From positions 1 through 43,040 of IMG/VR virus record IMGVR_UViG_3300008217_000015: 43,040 nt of DNA, one strand, 5' to 3'. Made by a program: the position numbers and the translations under genes. Source of the stretch: a virus. Positions 14,808-23,406 of the stretch are shown piece after piece; the first letter of the stretch is position 1, and each line of letters starts with the position of its first letter. Under the pieces are notes generated by a model. The model made no database searches, was not told the origin of the DNA, and saw only the letters and a list, made by a program, of their open reading frames with translations.

Positions 14808-15349
14808 TATTGTGCGCCTGTACTTCCAAAGCCACCTCTTTTTTGAAGAAGTTTGTTTTTCATTTCTTCAGCTAAGGAGACAGCTTTTTTTTGTTGCTGT
14901 TTAACGTTAATAACTTGAGAAATTTGATCTACATAGGTAAATTTAATTTCAGGTATTTCTCTAAAACAAGCTTGTGCAATACGATCGCCCGGACTAATGA
15001 GAAAGTCGTTATACACATCACAATTATATAAAATTATTTTTACTTCTTTTCTATATCCAAAATCGACAGTTCCAGGACTATTAAGAACAGTAATTCCATA
15101 CTTGGCTGCTAGGCCACTTCGTGGGCGAATTTGAATTTCCCAATTAGGATTACCTAGTTCAAAATGAAGTCCGGTAGGAACTGTTGTATGCCCAGTTGGT
15201 AGAAGTCTAAGAGGACTAGGTATGCACGCACGCAGATCAAATCCTGCGTCATAGGGAAATTGCTGTATTAAGTCCCATTTAATATTTAGTCTTTTTTCTA
15301 AATCCTTGGCTTCTAACGTTTTTTGTATATTAACTTCTAAGTTAGACAT
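14807..15349 (-). CDS. dut: dUTPase (dUTP diphosphatase)
   Basis: 180 residues from the ATG at 15349, chosen because AAAGGA lies about 10 bases upstream and the overlap with the FEN gene is then only 8 bases; a longer frame from 15397 has no ribosome site. All five trimeric dUTPase motifs are present: YDAGFDLRA, RPRSGLAAKYG, GTVDFGYRKEV, SPGDRIAQ and RGGFGSTG. It hydrolyses dUTP to dUMP, keeping uracil out of phage DNA and feeding dTTP synthesis. It is cotranscribed with the FEN exonuclease. Confidence 0.93.
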   Translation of the reverse strand: MSNLEVNIQKTLEAKDLEKRLNIKWDLIQQFPYDAGFDLRACIPSPLRLLPTGHTTVPTGLHFELGNPNWEIQIRPRSGLAAKYGITVLNSPGTVDFGYRKEVKIILYNCDVYNDFLISPGDRIAQACFREIPEIKFTYVDQISQVINVKQQQKKAVSLAEEMKNKLLQKRGGFGSTGAQ

Positions 15350-16190
15350 ACTGGTTAAGTCCTTTCCAAACTTCGTTGCCTTCTTTGCCTGCTTCAATTG
15401 CTTGACGATTGTACTTTGTTAAATTAATCATTCTTTCATTTCGTAAAAGTAATTCTTTACTTTGATTTAGGTTTTTAATATATTGGCTTCGCCCTTTTAA
15501 AGGTAATGCCTTTAATAAAGGCTCTAGTTCATGGTATTTAAGAGCAAGTGTTTGTGCTCTTTTTGGCCCGATTCCCGGTACTCCATCAATAGCATCACTT
15601 TTATCTCCTTCAAGATAGCGAGAAAGTAAATACTCGGAAGGAGTAGTTCCAAAATTTTCTAATAAGTAATCAGTGTTAACTTCTCTTCGAGAAAAAATAT
15701 TAAATATGCTTACATTATCTTTTAATAATTGGTATAAGTCTCGGTCACTTGAGATAATCCACGTATGCTCATAATTGTCTGCCAATTTTATAGTAAAAAA
15801 AGTCATTAAATCATCTGCTTCTACTCCTCGATACTTGTGTTTATCATAAGGTAAATCTTCATAAATAGCATTTAAACAATCAAAAAATTCTTGGTATTTC
15901 TTTAACTCATCTTCATCTTTTGGTTTTTTACGAGTGCTTTTATAATCGTCTGCTAACTCTATTCGGTAATAACTTTTTCCAAAATCAAAACAAATAATAA
16001 TTTTATCTGCTTTATAGCTTTTGCCTAAACTTTCGATGGTTCGGTGGTAGTCTTCTTCAAAATGATTGTAATTTTTTCTTTGTATCCAGCGATACGCTAA
16101 ATTATTACCATCAATAATAAGAAGATTATTTTTTTCTCCTAGTTGATCTTGCACAGCGGCAAGATCATTCCATCCTTTTATATCAGTCAT
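15342..16190 (-). CDS. FEN-family 5'-3' exonuclease
   Basis: 282 residues with the 5'-nuclease acidic set: IIDGNNLAYR (D27), ICFDFG (D69), RGVEADDLMT (E124, D126, D127), SSDRDLYQLL (D149, D151) and EGDKSDAIDGVPGIGPKRA (D196, D199 plus helix-hairpin-helix). This matches phage T5/T7 exonucleases and the Pol I N-terminal nuclease. It removes RNA primers and flaps. The family A polymerase in this window lacks such a domain, so this gene supplies it. It has its own promoter, and AAAGG precedes the ATG. Confidence 0.9.
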   Translation of the reverse strand: MTDIKGWNDLAAVQDQLGEKNNLLIIDGNNLAYRWIQRKNYNHFEEDYHRTIESLGKSYKADKIIICFDFGKSYYRIELADDYKSTRKKPKDEDELKKYQEFFDCLNAIYEDLPYDKHKYRGVEADDLMTFFTIKLADNYEHTWIISSDRDLYQLLKDNVSIFNIFSRREVNTDYLLENFGTTPSEYLLSRYLEGDKSDAIDGVPGIGPKRAQTLALKYHELEPLLKALPLKGRSQYIKNLNQSKELLLRNERMINLTKYNRQAIEAGKEGNEVWKGLNQYV

Positions 16191-16215
16191 TATGTTGATA
16201 ACCTTTCATTTTTGT

Positions 16216-16244
16216 ATTATAGCATTTTTTAAAGGTTTTATCAA
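16216..16244 (-). promoter_or_regulatory. Leftward sigma-70-type promoter for exonuclease-dUTPase-lipoproteins
   Basis: On the minus strand: TTGATA (16244-16239), 17-base spacer, TATAAT (16221-16216). It lies in the 128-base gap between the lysozyme stop and the exonuclease ATG and would start transcription near 16209. The rest of this gap is AT-rich and I see nothing else in it. Confidence 0.8.
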
Positions 16245-16318
16245 GATTCATTTAACGAATTAATCTTATAAGGTATTTAGTTTTTTCATTTTTTTTGCAA
16301 TAGTTTCCATTAAAAAAT

Positions 16319-16762
16319 TTATACTAAAGCTTTGATTCTTTCTACAAGTCTATTGGCTCTGTTTGTGACTTGGCGGTACCAACGAGAATCTATCATCTCA
16401 TCAGCAGCTTTGTTCCAATCTCTTGAGTCTACACCTGACTTCATACCTTTAAACTTACTAAATCTAGTATAACCAAGATTAAACATCATATTAGCAATAA
16501 CTAATTGTGCTTCTTCGGGTAAGTCATAAAAGTCATCATAAAGCTTAACGCAGTCTTTTAAAACTATCTCAATATCTGTCTCAAAAACTGCACGACTTCT
16601 CCATTCGGGAACAAGAGTACCTACTTCTTGACCATATTCCCTATCATTTTTAGTTATCAAATGACCAATGCCAAAAGTTGGATATCCCAGGTGATCTTTA
16701 TATATCGAATTGATCACGCCTTCATCGTATTCTAAATCTCTTCTTAATTTCTCTATGTTCAT
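16319..16762 (-). CDS. Endolysin, T4-type lysozyme (GH24 muramidase)
   Basis: 147 residues. The T4 lysozyme catalytic triad is in place: E14 in YDEG, D23 in YKDHLGYP and T29 in PTFGIGHL, spaced exactly as E11-D20-T26 of T4. The later MFNLGYTRFSKFKG and SRWYRQVTNRANRLV segments match the T4 C-terminal lobe. No signal sequence, so it depends on a holin, which is encoded in the rightward block. GAGGTGG lies just before the ATG. It cleaves the peptidoglycan glycan backbone. Confidence 0.93.
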   Translation of the reverse strand: MNIEKLRRDLEYDEGVINSIYKDHLGYPTFGIGHLITKNDREYGQEVGTLVPEWRSRAVFETDIEIVLKDCVKLYDDFYDLPEEAQLVIANMMFNLGYTRFSKFKGMKSGVDSRDWNKAADEMIDSRWYRQVTNRANRLVERIKALV

Positions 16763-16785
16763 TTTTCCACCTCTATGTTTGAGTT

Positions 16786-17412
16786 TTAATAATCAAATAT
16801 TTCCATACTAATTCCTTTGCCTATAGTGTCACTTCCCATAGTATTGTCAAGACTATGGTTGTCGTAGGCGGTACAATAAACTATCTCATCCCCAATAGGA
16901 CACTCTGTAACCATGAACTCTAGTTTATTAAAATCAAATTTTTCATTGTCTGGTAACTCAAGAATAGTGTGAAAGAAAAGACCTTTTTCTATGCTCATAC
17001 CCTGAAAAATATAGTTATGTCCGTCATAAGTGGCATAGTCATCTAAATCAATTGACTTTGTAGTACATAAGTTTTGACCTTCTTTGAGTAATGGTTGTAA
17101 CTCTGTGTTTTCAACAACATCTTTTAAATGCGCGTTTGATTTGTTTACTTCGTTAATTTCAATATAAGCACTACCGAGGTCAGCCCCATTTTCGTGTATA
17201 ATATCATCTAGATCATGCCAATAACCTAAGAAGCGAGGGTCTTTATCATCGTGTATTAAATTTTCTTTTGTTTCGTCGTAGGGATCATAAAAAACGTGAT
17301 GAGAAAGTGTTTCTTCGTTTTGTTCAACCCAAAACTCGTATTGTTCTTTAGTTACTTTTCCGTTAACTAACTCTCCGCCGTAGCCGTTAATTATTATTTC
17401 GTAGTATTTCAT
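16786..17412 (-). CDS. Hypothetical acidic protein
   Basis: 208 residues from the ATG at 17412, which overlaps the upstream stop as ATGA; an upstream in-frame ATG at 17442 would overlap much more and lacks a ribosome site. It opens MKYYEIIINGYGGELVNGKV and is rich in Asp, Glu, Asn and Tyr. No catalytic motif was recognised. Similar opening sequences occur in phage hypothetical proteins. It lies between lysozyme and resolvase-like genes in one operon. Function unknown. Confidence 0.65.
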   Translation of the reverse strand: MKYYEIIINGYGGELVNGKVTKEQYEFWVEQNEETLSHHVFYDPYDETKENLIHDDKDPRFLGYWHDLDDIIHENGADLGSAYIEINEVNKSNAHLKDVVENTELQPLLKEGQNLCTTKSIDLDDYATYDGHNYIFQGMSIEKGLFFHTILELPDNEKFDFNKLEFMVTECPIGDEIVYCTAYDNHSLDNTMGSDTIGKGISMEIFDY

Positions 17413-17852
17413 GCCAGGGTCTCTCTGTATTTGGTAATCCAATCGGTTAAAATTCCCATGTAAAAATGGTGGTCAAAACAGTTAACTTCTATTTGATGTT
17501 TTAATTTTATATCATCATTCCAGCATATATAGTCTTTAGATCTGTTCCACCGATAGATTAGTAGTGGCTTTTTTTTCATTACTTTTGCTTCTCGTTGGGT
17601 TTGATTCCAAAACTTATATAAATCAGAAGATTTTGCAGTTAATAAATTATTCCAGTTTACTTCTTTGTAGTGTTTGCACTCAATACAATAAGGCCACCCA
17701 GCAGTATCAAACGGAGTCCAAAGATCGCCTTTTAGATACTCCAATGATCCACTGAGTGGCATCCTTTTAAATTCAATTTTTAGTTCGTTTGTTAATAAAT
17801 CTCGTATTTTTGCTTCGTAAGCAGAACCTTTAATTTTACTTGGGTTCCCCAT
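17409..17852 (-). CDS. PD-(D/E)XK nuclease, Holliday-junction-resolvase-like
   Basis: 147 residues. E13 (GSAYEAK), D43 (YLKGDLW) and E58-C-K60 (YCIECKHYKE) form the E...D...ExK core of PD-(D/E)XK nucleases, with the N-terminal helix Glu typical of Hjc/VRR-type resolvases. KFWNQTQREAK and KPLLIYRW follow, as in phage and archaeal resolvases. It would cut branched DNA before packaging or during recombination with the Mre11/Rad50-type proteins of the same operon. It overlaps glutaredoxin by 17 bases. Confidence 0.75.
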   Translation of the reverse strand: MGNPSKIKGSAYEAKIRDLLTNELKIEFKRMPLSGSLEYLKGDLWTPFDTAGWPYCIECKHYKEVNWNNLLTAKSSDLYKFWNQTQREAKVMKKKPLLIYRWNRSKDYICWNDDIKLKHQIEVNCFDHHFYMGILTDWITKYRETLA

Positions 17853-18090
17853 TGTTTTGCTCTTTTTTCTTAAAATATTCTACAAGAGCATTATACCCTG
17901 GAATATGGGTTCCGTCAAGAACTATTTGGGGTACACTTTTAAAGGAAGTTCCAATCTCACCAAAAGCTTTTTGTAAAGAAATATCTACATCAATGATTAA
18001 TTCTTCGTATGAAACTCCTTTTTTTTGAAGGAGTTTCTTTGCCATCTCACAATAGGGACAGAGAATTTTACTATAAACTATAGCTTTCAT
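17836..18090 (-). CDS. Glutaredoxin
   Basis: 84 residues, the usual single-domain size. The redox motif C11-P-Y-C14 is at the end of the first strand (IVYSKILCPYCEMAKKLL), and the cis-Pro SVPQIVLDG and IPGYNALVEYF segments follow. Glutaredoxin-type proteins reduce the active-site disulphide of ribonucleotide reductase; the class II reductase gene lies two genes upstream in the same operon, so it is a likely electron donor for it. Confidence 0.9.
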   Translation of the reverse strand: MKAIVYSKILCPYCEMAKKLLQKKGVSYEELIIDVDISLQKAFGEIGTSFKSVPQIVLDGTHIPGYNALVEYFKKKEQNNGEPK

Positions 18091-18091
18091 T

Positions 18092-18439
18092 TTAATGTGT
18101 CCTTTTACCTTCGAAAACGCAAATAAATTCTAAAGATCCTTTTTCGGTATTATAGACTTTATGAAAATCATTATCTTCAATTAATACTACGCTTCCAGCA
18201 TGAATTTTTTCAGTACTTGTTTTTCCGTTTTGTTCAATTTCCATTTTTCCTGATCCTAAAATAAAAATATAAACTTCTTCTTGTCCTCTATGTCTATGCC
18301 CAGTAGTGTTTTGATGACCTTGAAGAACCGTAGTGCTTACTACTAAGTGGTCTAATTGTGTATTATCAAGTACTTTATATCGCTCATCTTCCTTAATTAC
18401 TTCTCCTATTGAGTCCCAACTGTCATAAAAATGCGCCAT
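18092..18439 (-). CDS. Cupin-domain protein
   Basis: 115 residues from the ATG at 18439, which has GAGGT a few bases upstream and starts just after the reductase stop; an upstream frame to 18487 overlaps the reductase. Cupin motif 1 is GHRHRGQEEVYIFILGSG (HxH, Glu) and motif 2 is AGSVVLIEDNDFHKVYN (His, Asn). A single-domain metal-binding beta barrel. It could be an isomerase, dioxygenase or sensor; the substrate cannot be read from sequence. It lies between reductase and glutaredoxin. Confidence 0.8.
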   Translation of the reverse strand: MAHFYDSWDSIGEVIKEDERYKVLDNTQLDHLVVSTTVLQGHQNTTGHRHRGQEEVYIFILGSGKMEIEQNGKTSTEKIHAGSVVLIEDNDFHKVYNTEKGSLEFICVFEGKRTH

Positions 18440-18440
18440 T

Positions 18441-20564
18441 TTAAACCTCACATCCATCAGAATCACAGAATTTATTAGCATCAGCATCTTCTCCTTCGGT
18501 ATTAAGAGAAGAAAAATCTAATGGTTGTAGTTGGTTCTCGTATTCTTCTATTTCTTTTCTGGGTGCACTAATGTAAGGAGCTTGAGCGTAACCGTGTTCT
18601 GCTAACGGTAGTAGCGAAACTCCTTTTAGTCGAGAGTCGAAACAGCTTAAAGCTCTAGCAATTTGGTCAGCTTCTGAAGGTTTAAAAGTAATTGTAATAG
18701 AGACCTGGTTATCAGCCCAATAATATTGTAAATCAGTTGCGTTAGTGAATTGTTCCCAAATTGAAATATCATGTTTAGAAATGGTTTGTGGATGGTGAAG
18801 AACTGGAAAGTACACTACTCTTGTTCTAATTGGGTCAGAAGCTGCTGGCTCTATTTTATACCTAGCTTGTTCTAAAATTTTAATTAACGGTGAGATGGTA
18901 GCCAATCTTACTGTTCGATAGTACGCATCAGATTCAGCATAATGAATTCCTGGTAACGCGCCTGCTACTAAACTTACGGTTCCTGATGGTTTAACTGATG
19001 TTGTTTTTCTGGACAGAGGAATCCCCATCCATTCAGAATATTTTCTATCAATGTATTGAATATAATTATATGCTTGGTCACAGAATTTGTCTAGATATTG
19101 ACGGCGACCAAATTTTTGGATTGCTTCTTGAATCCCACTTTGAGAACACCCAATTCTTCTATTGCGCTTAATAACATCATTAGTTTCGTTCCAATGAGTT
19201 GCCATTAACGTTACCGCTTTAGCATATAGGTAAGCAAACTTTAAAGTTCGTTGAAAGTCCCAGTAATCTTCGTGTTTAGCTGGAAAAGTTTCTACTAAAC
19301 AACACAGTTCGTAAGTTTCTAAAGATTGTTCTAAGCACGGATTTCCACCTTTTACTCTTCTATCTTTCCAGTTAGCAGGGTCTTTCATTCGGCTATATTT
19401 TTGCATATTTTCTAGCCAAGCAAATCCTGGTTCTCCTGCTGTTGCTATGGACTTTTCTAATTCGGTGTAGTCTTGCCCGACACGCGCAAAAATGGAGTTA
19501 TTAGAGGCCCAACGCCATCCCCCAAATTTATATGCCCATTCTCGGTTTCCATATTTTTTAGCAATTTTTGGCCGCTCATCTCCTGATGAAGTATACGTTT
19601 CGTAATCATGTAAGGATTCTTCTTTTAGTTCTGTGGGTGCTATTGACCCTGTTTCTACGCCTGCAGTTTCCCAATTTTTCATTTTTTGGAATTCTTTATC
19701 ACCTGGATCAGCAAACGCAATTTCAGCAGTTCTTCTAACATTACCAGCAATTACGATTTTACCAATAATATTAGCAATATCAACGATGTCAACAGAAGTT
19801 AAAAGTGAATTTTCGTGTTGAGCACGTTTCCGAAGAATATCTTTAATACCGTTAAACCCTTGTACTAAAGGTTCAGGGCCTGAAGCAACGCCACCAAATC
19901 CTAGTATCGGTGTCCCATAGGGTCGGACTAGTGAAATATCAAGAGTAACTGGTAAGGAATCTTCATCTAAGTAAGAATCAATAATACAAGAAATAGCTTC
20001 GACCCAACCTTCTCTGCTATCTTCTACTGTAACAAGTTCCGGCTCTCCTTGTGGTTCTGTAACCAAAATTTTACCTGCACCTTTAGTATCAAAACCTACT
20101 CCGACTCCTAACATTGACATGTCCATTAAAAAAGCGAAGGGCTTAGATAATTCTGCATCTATATCTTCAGTAGAAACAAAAGCACAATTATTTAAAGACG
20201 CTCCGCCTTTTTCCCAGATAAAAGAAGTTCCCATCATCCACAATCCTCGTCCGGGGGGAAGCCATTTAAAAGCAAACATTCGTTCTGCCGCTTCTTGGGC
20301 TATTCTGTGAGCATGTTTTTCATTCCAAGTAACATGGCTTGATACAGAGTAGGTTTTAAGGATAGAAAAAACGCCTTCGATTACTCGAATGACGCAATCT
20401 GCCCATGATTCTAAGCCGTTATTTGGCTTTTTACGAGCATACGATCTATAATATGTAAATTCTGATAAACCTTTAAACTCCCAATTAACAGGAGTATTTT
20501 GTAATTTTTCTTTAAATTCTCTTCTTAAATGAAATGCAATAGGAAATCTACCTGGTGCTAACAT
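18441..20564 (-). CDS. nrdJ: Class II (B12-dependent) ribonucleotide reductase, monomeric type
   Basis: 707 residues, close to monomeric Lactobacillus-type RTPR (739). Conserved residues: C127 (LNNCAFVST), thiyl-radical C410 with E412 (GGNPCLEQS), C421 (ELCCLVET) and a C-terminal C700/C705 pair (CDSDGCEV) that reduces the active site. SGTVSLVAGALPG is also typical. It converts ribonucleotides to deoxyribonucleotides using adenosylcobalamin and needs no separate radical subunit or oxygen. It must depend on host B12. AGGAG precedes the ATG. Glutaredoxin and dUTPase genes nearby complete a dNTP module. Confidence 0.92.
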   Translation of the reverse strand: MLAPGRFPIAFHLRREFKEKLQNTPVNWEFKGLSEFTYYRSYARKKPNNGLESWADCVIRVIEGVFSILKTYSVSSHVTWNEKHAHRIAQEAAERMFAFKWLPPGRGLWMMGTSFIWEKGGASLNNCAFVSTEDIDAELSKPFAFLMDMSMLGVGVGFDTKGAGKILVTEPQGEPELVTVEDSREGWVEAISCIIDSYLDEDSLPVTLDISLVRPYGTPILGFGGVASGPEPLVQGFNGIKDILRKRAQHENSLLTSVDIVDIANIIGKIVIAGNVRRTAEIAFADPGDKEFQKMKNWETAGVETGSIAPTELKEESLHDYETYTSSGDERPKIAKKYGNREWAYKFGGWRWASNNSIFARVGQDYTELEKSIATAGEPGFAWLENMQKYSRMKDPANWKDRRVKGGNPCLEQSLETYELCCLVETFPAKHEDYWDFQRTLKFAYLYAKAVTLMATHWNETNDVIKRNRRIGCSQSGIQEAIQKFGRRQYLDKFCDQAYNYIQYIDRKYSEWMGIPLSRKTTSVKPSGTVSLVAGALPGIHYAESDAYYRTVRLATISPLIKILEQARYKIEPAASDPIRTRVVYFPVLHHPQTISKHDISIWEQFTNATDLQYYWADNQVSITITFKPSEADQIARALSCFDSRLKGVSLLPLAEHGYAQAPYISAPRKEIEEYENQLQPLDFSSLNTEGEDADANKFCDSDGCEV

Positions 20565-20607
20565 TATCTTTTTTTCTCCTAATCTCGATTAGTTTACTAT
20601 TTTAGAC

Positions 20608-22446
20608 TCATCTTTCAATAGTGCTGATATTGTTTTCTTTATAAATAGAAAGTTTGTCAATTAATGGGTGGGTAAAATCATGTGAAATAAGAAAAATATT
20701 TAAGTTTTCTTCGTTTTGAAGAAGTTCAATTAATTTTTCTTTACCTGCTTCATCTAAAACTCCTGTAATTTCATCTAAAAATAAGAGGTTAATATAATTT
20801 CCTCCAATTTTAGATAAAATATTACGAATTGCTAATAAAATAGCAGTTTGAATTCTGCTAAATTCTCCACCTGACACTGTTTCAATAGGTGATTCTTGTC
20901 CATTATTAATAACAATAATGTTTAGTTTTTCACCAGTTAAACGAAAAACAACTTGAAACTGTCCATCTGATAATTCTGATAAGTAGTTGTTAATGACAGT
21001 TTCGAGTTCTTTGGTTAAGTTTTCGAGTTTATATGCTACTATACCTGTAGTACTAAACGCTTTTCTTAGTATATTAAGATTTTTAATCTTTAATTTAAGA
21101 TTTAGTATATCATTATTTAAGAGTTCTTGTCGAGCTAAAAAATATCGTTTTTGCTCAATTAGAGTATCTGTTTTAGTATTGTGAATTTTAATTTTTTCGT
21201 TGTGTTCGATAGCGTCATTTTTTCTTTTTTCTTGATCCCATAACTCAGTCTTTAAACTTTTGACTTCCTGTTTTAACTCATTAAAATCAGGGTACTGATT
21301 TGGAATTGAAGAGTCGATAAATTGACTTAGTTGTTCAAACTTTTCAATAGTTCTTTGATTGTTAGTCCAGTCTCTAAGTTTATTTTCGTAAATATTAAGT
21401 TTTTCTCTTAGAGAAGTTAACTCTAGATCTTTTTTAGTAATACTATTAACTGTAGTGTGCAGATCTTCTTCTAAATTATCTTGTAAAGTAATAGATTGAG
21501 AGTTATCTATGGCTTGTCCACAGGTATAACAAGTATTTGCTGTGTTAAGGTTGCCTATTGCATTAGTAATATTTCTACGGTTGATATTAAGTTCAGTTAA
21601 TTCTTGTTTTAAGTTAGAGTATTGATCATCGAGTTGAAAGTTCCTGTCGGGTTCTCCCATAGAAATATCAAATTTAAGATTATTTCGTTCTTTAATATAA
21701 AGATTATTTTTATCAATCTTTTTACAAACAGTTTCGTATTCTATTATTTTGTTTTCTGCTTTAGCTAGTTCTTGTCGTTTTGTTTCGTCCACTGATGGAA
21801 CATGGGTTAATTCTTTTTTATCTGCGATAACTGTGGTTACTAAAAAATCTTTAATACTTTTCATTTCTCCATCTAATTTGTAAAGTAGTTTTTCTGACTC
21901 TGATAGTTTTAGTTTTATAACTTCACCAATATTTGGATACTTTTCTAAATTAAAAAGTTTAATTAAGAATTTTTTTCTGTTAGTATCGGTAGCTTTTAAG
22001 AATTCTAAAAGATCAGTACTGCTTTGATAAGTTAGTTGAGAAAATATTTCAAAATCAAGACCCAATATTTCTTGGATTTTTTTATAGGTATCTGGAATTT
22101 TATGTTCTGTTAAGTCGATTACATTAGGACCGACTTGTTGATAGAATTTTACTTTACTTTGGTTTTTGGTTCTTTTAATTTCAACATTAAAAACTTTTTC
22201 GTTCACACTAAATTCGAGTTTTCCTGACCATGTATCTTTTTTAGAATATCGATTAAGAATATCTGCTTTTTTAATGCTTTTAATATTTTTACTGTATAAA
22301 AGTTCTTGTAATATAAGAGCAATGGTTGACTTTCCACTGCCGTTGGGGGCTGTCAGTTGGGTAATTCTGTTAGAGCTTAAATTTAGTTCGTTGGAATTTC
22401 CGTAACTAAACATATTATTAATTGTGAGTTTATTAAGCTTAATCAT
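20608..22446 (-). CDS. Rad50/SbcC-type recombination ATPase (T4 gp46-like)
   Basis: 612 residues. Walker A APNGSGKST at 33-41, long coiled coils on both sides of a zinc hook C306-Y-T-C309, ABC signature ETVSGGEFSR near 522-531 and Walker B LLFLDE at 554-559, then ISHD. This is the layout of T4 gp46 and SbcC. It works with the nuclease encoded immediately upstream (T4 gp47/SbcD type) to resect DNA ends for recombination-dependent replication. Its ATG overlaps the partner stop (TAATG). Confidence 0.93.
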   Translation of the reverse strand: MIKLNKLTINNMFSYGNSNELNLSSNRITQLTAPNGSGKSTIALILQELLYSKNIKSIKKADILNRYSKKDTWSGKLEFSVNEKVFNVEIKRTKNQSKVKFYQQVGPNVIDLTEHKIPDTYKKIQEILGLDFEIFSQLTYQSSTDLLEFLKATDTNRKKFLIKLFNLEKYPNIGEVIKLKLSESEKLLYKLDGEMKSIKDFLVTTVIADKKELTHVPSVDETKRQELAKAENKIIEYETVCKKIDKNNLYIKERNNLKFDISMGEPDRNFQLDDQYSNLKQELTELNINRRNITNAIGNLNTANTCYTCGQAIDNSQSITLQDNLEEDLHTTVNSITKKDLELTSLREKLNIYENKLRDWTNNQRTIEKFEQLSQFIDSSIPNQYPDFNELKQEVKSLKTELWDQEKRKNDAIEHNEKIKIHNTKTDTLIEQKRYFLARQELLNNDILNLKLKIKNLNILRKAFSTTGIVAYKLENLTKELETVINNYLSELSDGQFQVVFRLTGEKLNIIVINNGQESPIETVSGGEFSRIQTAILLAIRNILSKIGGNYINLLFLDEITGVLDEAGKEKLIELLQNEENLNIFLISHDFTHPLIDKLSIYKENNISTIER

Positions 22447-23402
22447 TATATATTAAGCCCTTGAAACTCGTTTATTACACTGTCTGTATCTTCAACTTTT
22501 ATATATTTTAGATAAGCTTTTAATTCTTCAATAAGAGTCATGTCTTTTAGTTGTAATTTGGAAGATTCTTCGGGTTTAAATGCAATTTTCTTATCTAATT
22601 GGTCGTGATTAGAAATTTTTGATAGTTCGTCTATGCTTCCTGTTACTTCATAAACTACATGGTGGTAAGTATCCTTAGTAATAGGATCTCCAGCTTTAAT
22701 CGTTTTTCTGATTAATTTTGGAAGATTTAATGGTTTAAACTGGACGTCATAATCTTCTATATGGTTGAAGTTTACAACATTAATACCGTATTGTCGTGAT
22801 TCATCGCGGTCAAAGGAAACATTTAAAGGACTTCCAGGATAGTATGCAGGATAGTCTAAGTACCGGTGGTTAAAATGTAAATCTCCTAAAAGTATTAATT
22901 TCCAAGGTCGAAGTTTTTCAAAATCATATTCGGGGGTTATGTGAGGAGGTACTTCTCCCCTAATGTGAGTAACTAATATATCATTTTTAATCGGTGTGGG
23001 TAAATTGTTTAGCTGCATTTCTCCGTATGGAAAAAATTGAAATCCTTGATTAAGAATTTCTTTATGCTTATTTTGTGTAATAATCTCTATATGGGGATTC
23101 TTAATGGCTTTATCTTCGTGAAAATGGGTAAAGAATGTACGCCCTTTTTTGGTAGCTTCGTGATTGCCAGGAATAATATAGGTTGGAATAGATACAGAGT
23201 TAATGTATCTTAAAAATAAACAGATTTCGTCTGGTTCTGGTTTTTTATCAAAAATATCTCCTGCAATAATGTGAATATCACATTCTTTTTCAAATAATTC
23301 TAGTTTTTCATAAAACAACCGAAATCTGTTGGCTTGCCATTGATTTGGTATTTTCTTTTTATGAAGAGCAATGTGCCAGTCGGCGGATAATAAGATTTTC
23401 AT
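22446..23402 (-). CDS. Mre11/SbcD-type nuclease (T4 gp47-like)
   Basis: 318 residues from the ATG at 23402; an upstream TTG at 23429 would overlap the previous gene and put extra residues before the usual N-terminal strand. Metallophosphoesterase motifs in order: LLSADWHIA, IIAGDIFD, IPGNHEA, LVTHIRGE and LLGDLHFNH. It forms the nuclease half of the end-resection complex with the Rad50-like ATPase just downstream. No ribosome site is seen, so coupling to the upstream gene is probable. Confidence 0.93.
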   Translation of the reverse strand: MKILLSADWHIALHKKKIPNQWQANRFRLFYEKLELFEKECDIHIIAGDIFDKKPEPDEICLFLRYINSVSIPTYIIPGNHEATKKGRTFFTHFHEDKAIKNPHIEIITQNKHKEILNQGFQFFPYGEMQLNNLPTPIKNDILVTHIRGEVPPHITPEYDFEKLRPWKLILLGDLHFNHRYLDYPAYYPGSPLNVSFDRDESRQYGINVVNFNHIEDYDVQFKPLNLPKLIRKTIKAGDPITKDTYHHVVYEVTGSIDELSKISNHDQLDKKIAFKPEESSKLQLKDMTLIEELKAYLKYIKVEDTDSVINEFQGLNI

Positions 23403-23406
23403 TATT

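Noticed and set aside
15350-15397. Longer N-terminus for dUTPase
   Set aside because: No ribosome site; the ATG at 15349 has AAAGGA upstream and fits the overlap with the exonuclease gene.
20579-20592. Small palindrome CTAATC-TC-GATTAG before the reductase gene as a terminator
   Set aside because: Stem of 6 bp without a T-run on the minus strand; might be an operator but there is no further support.
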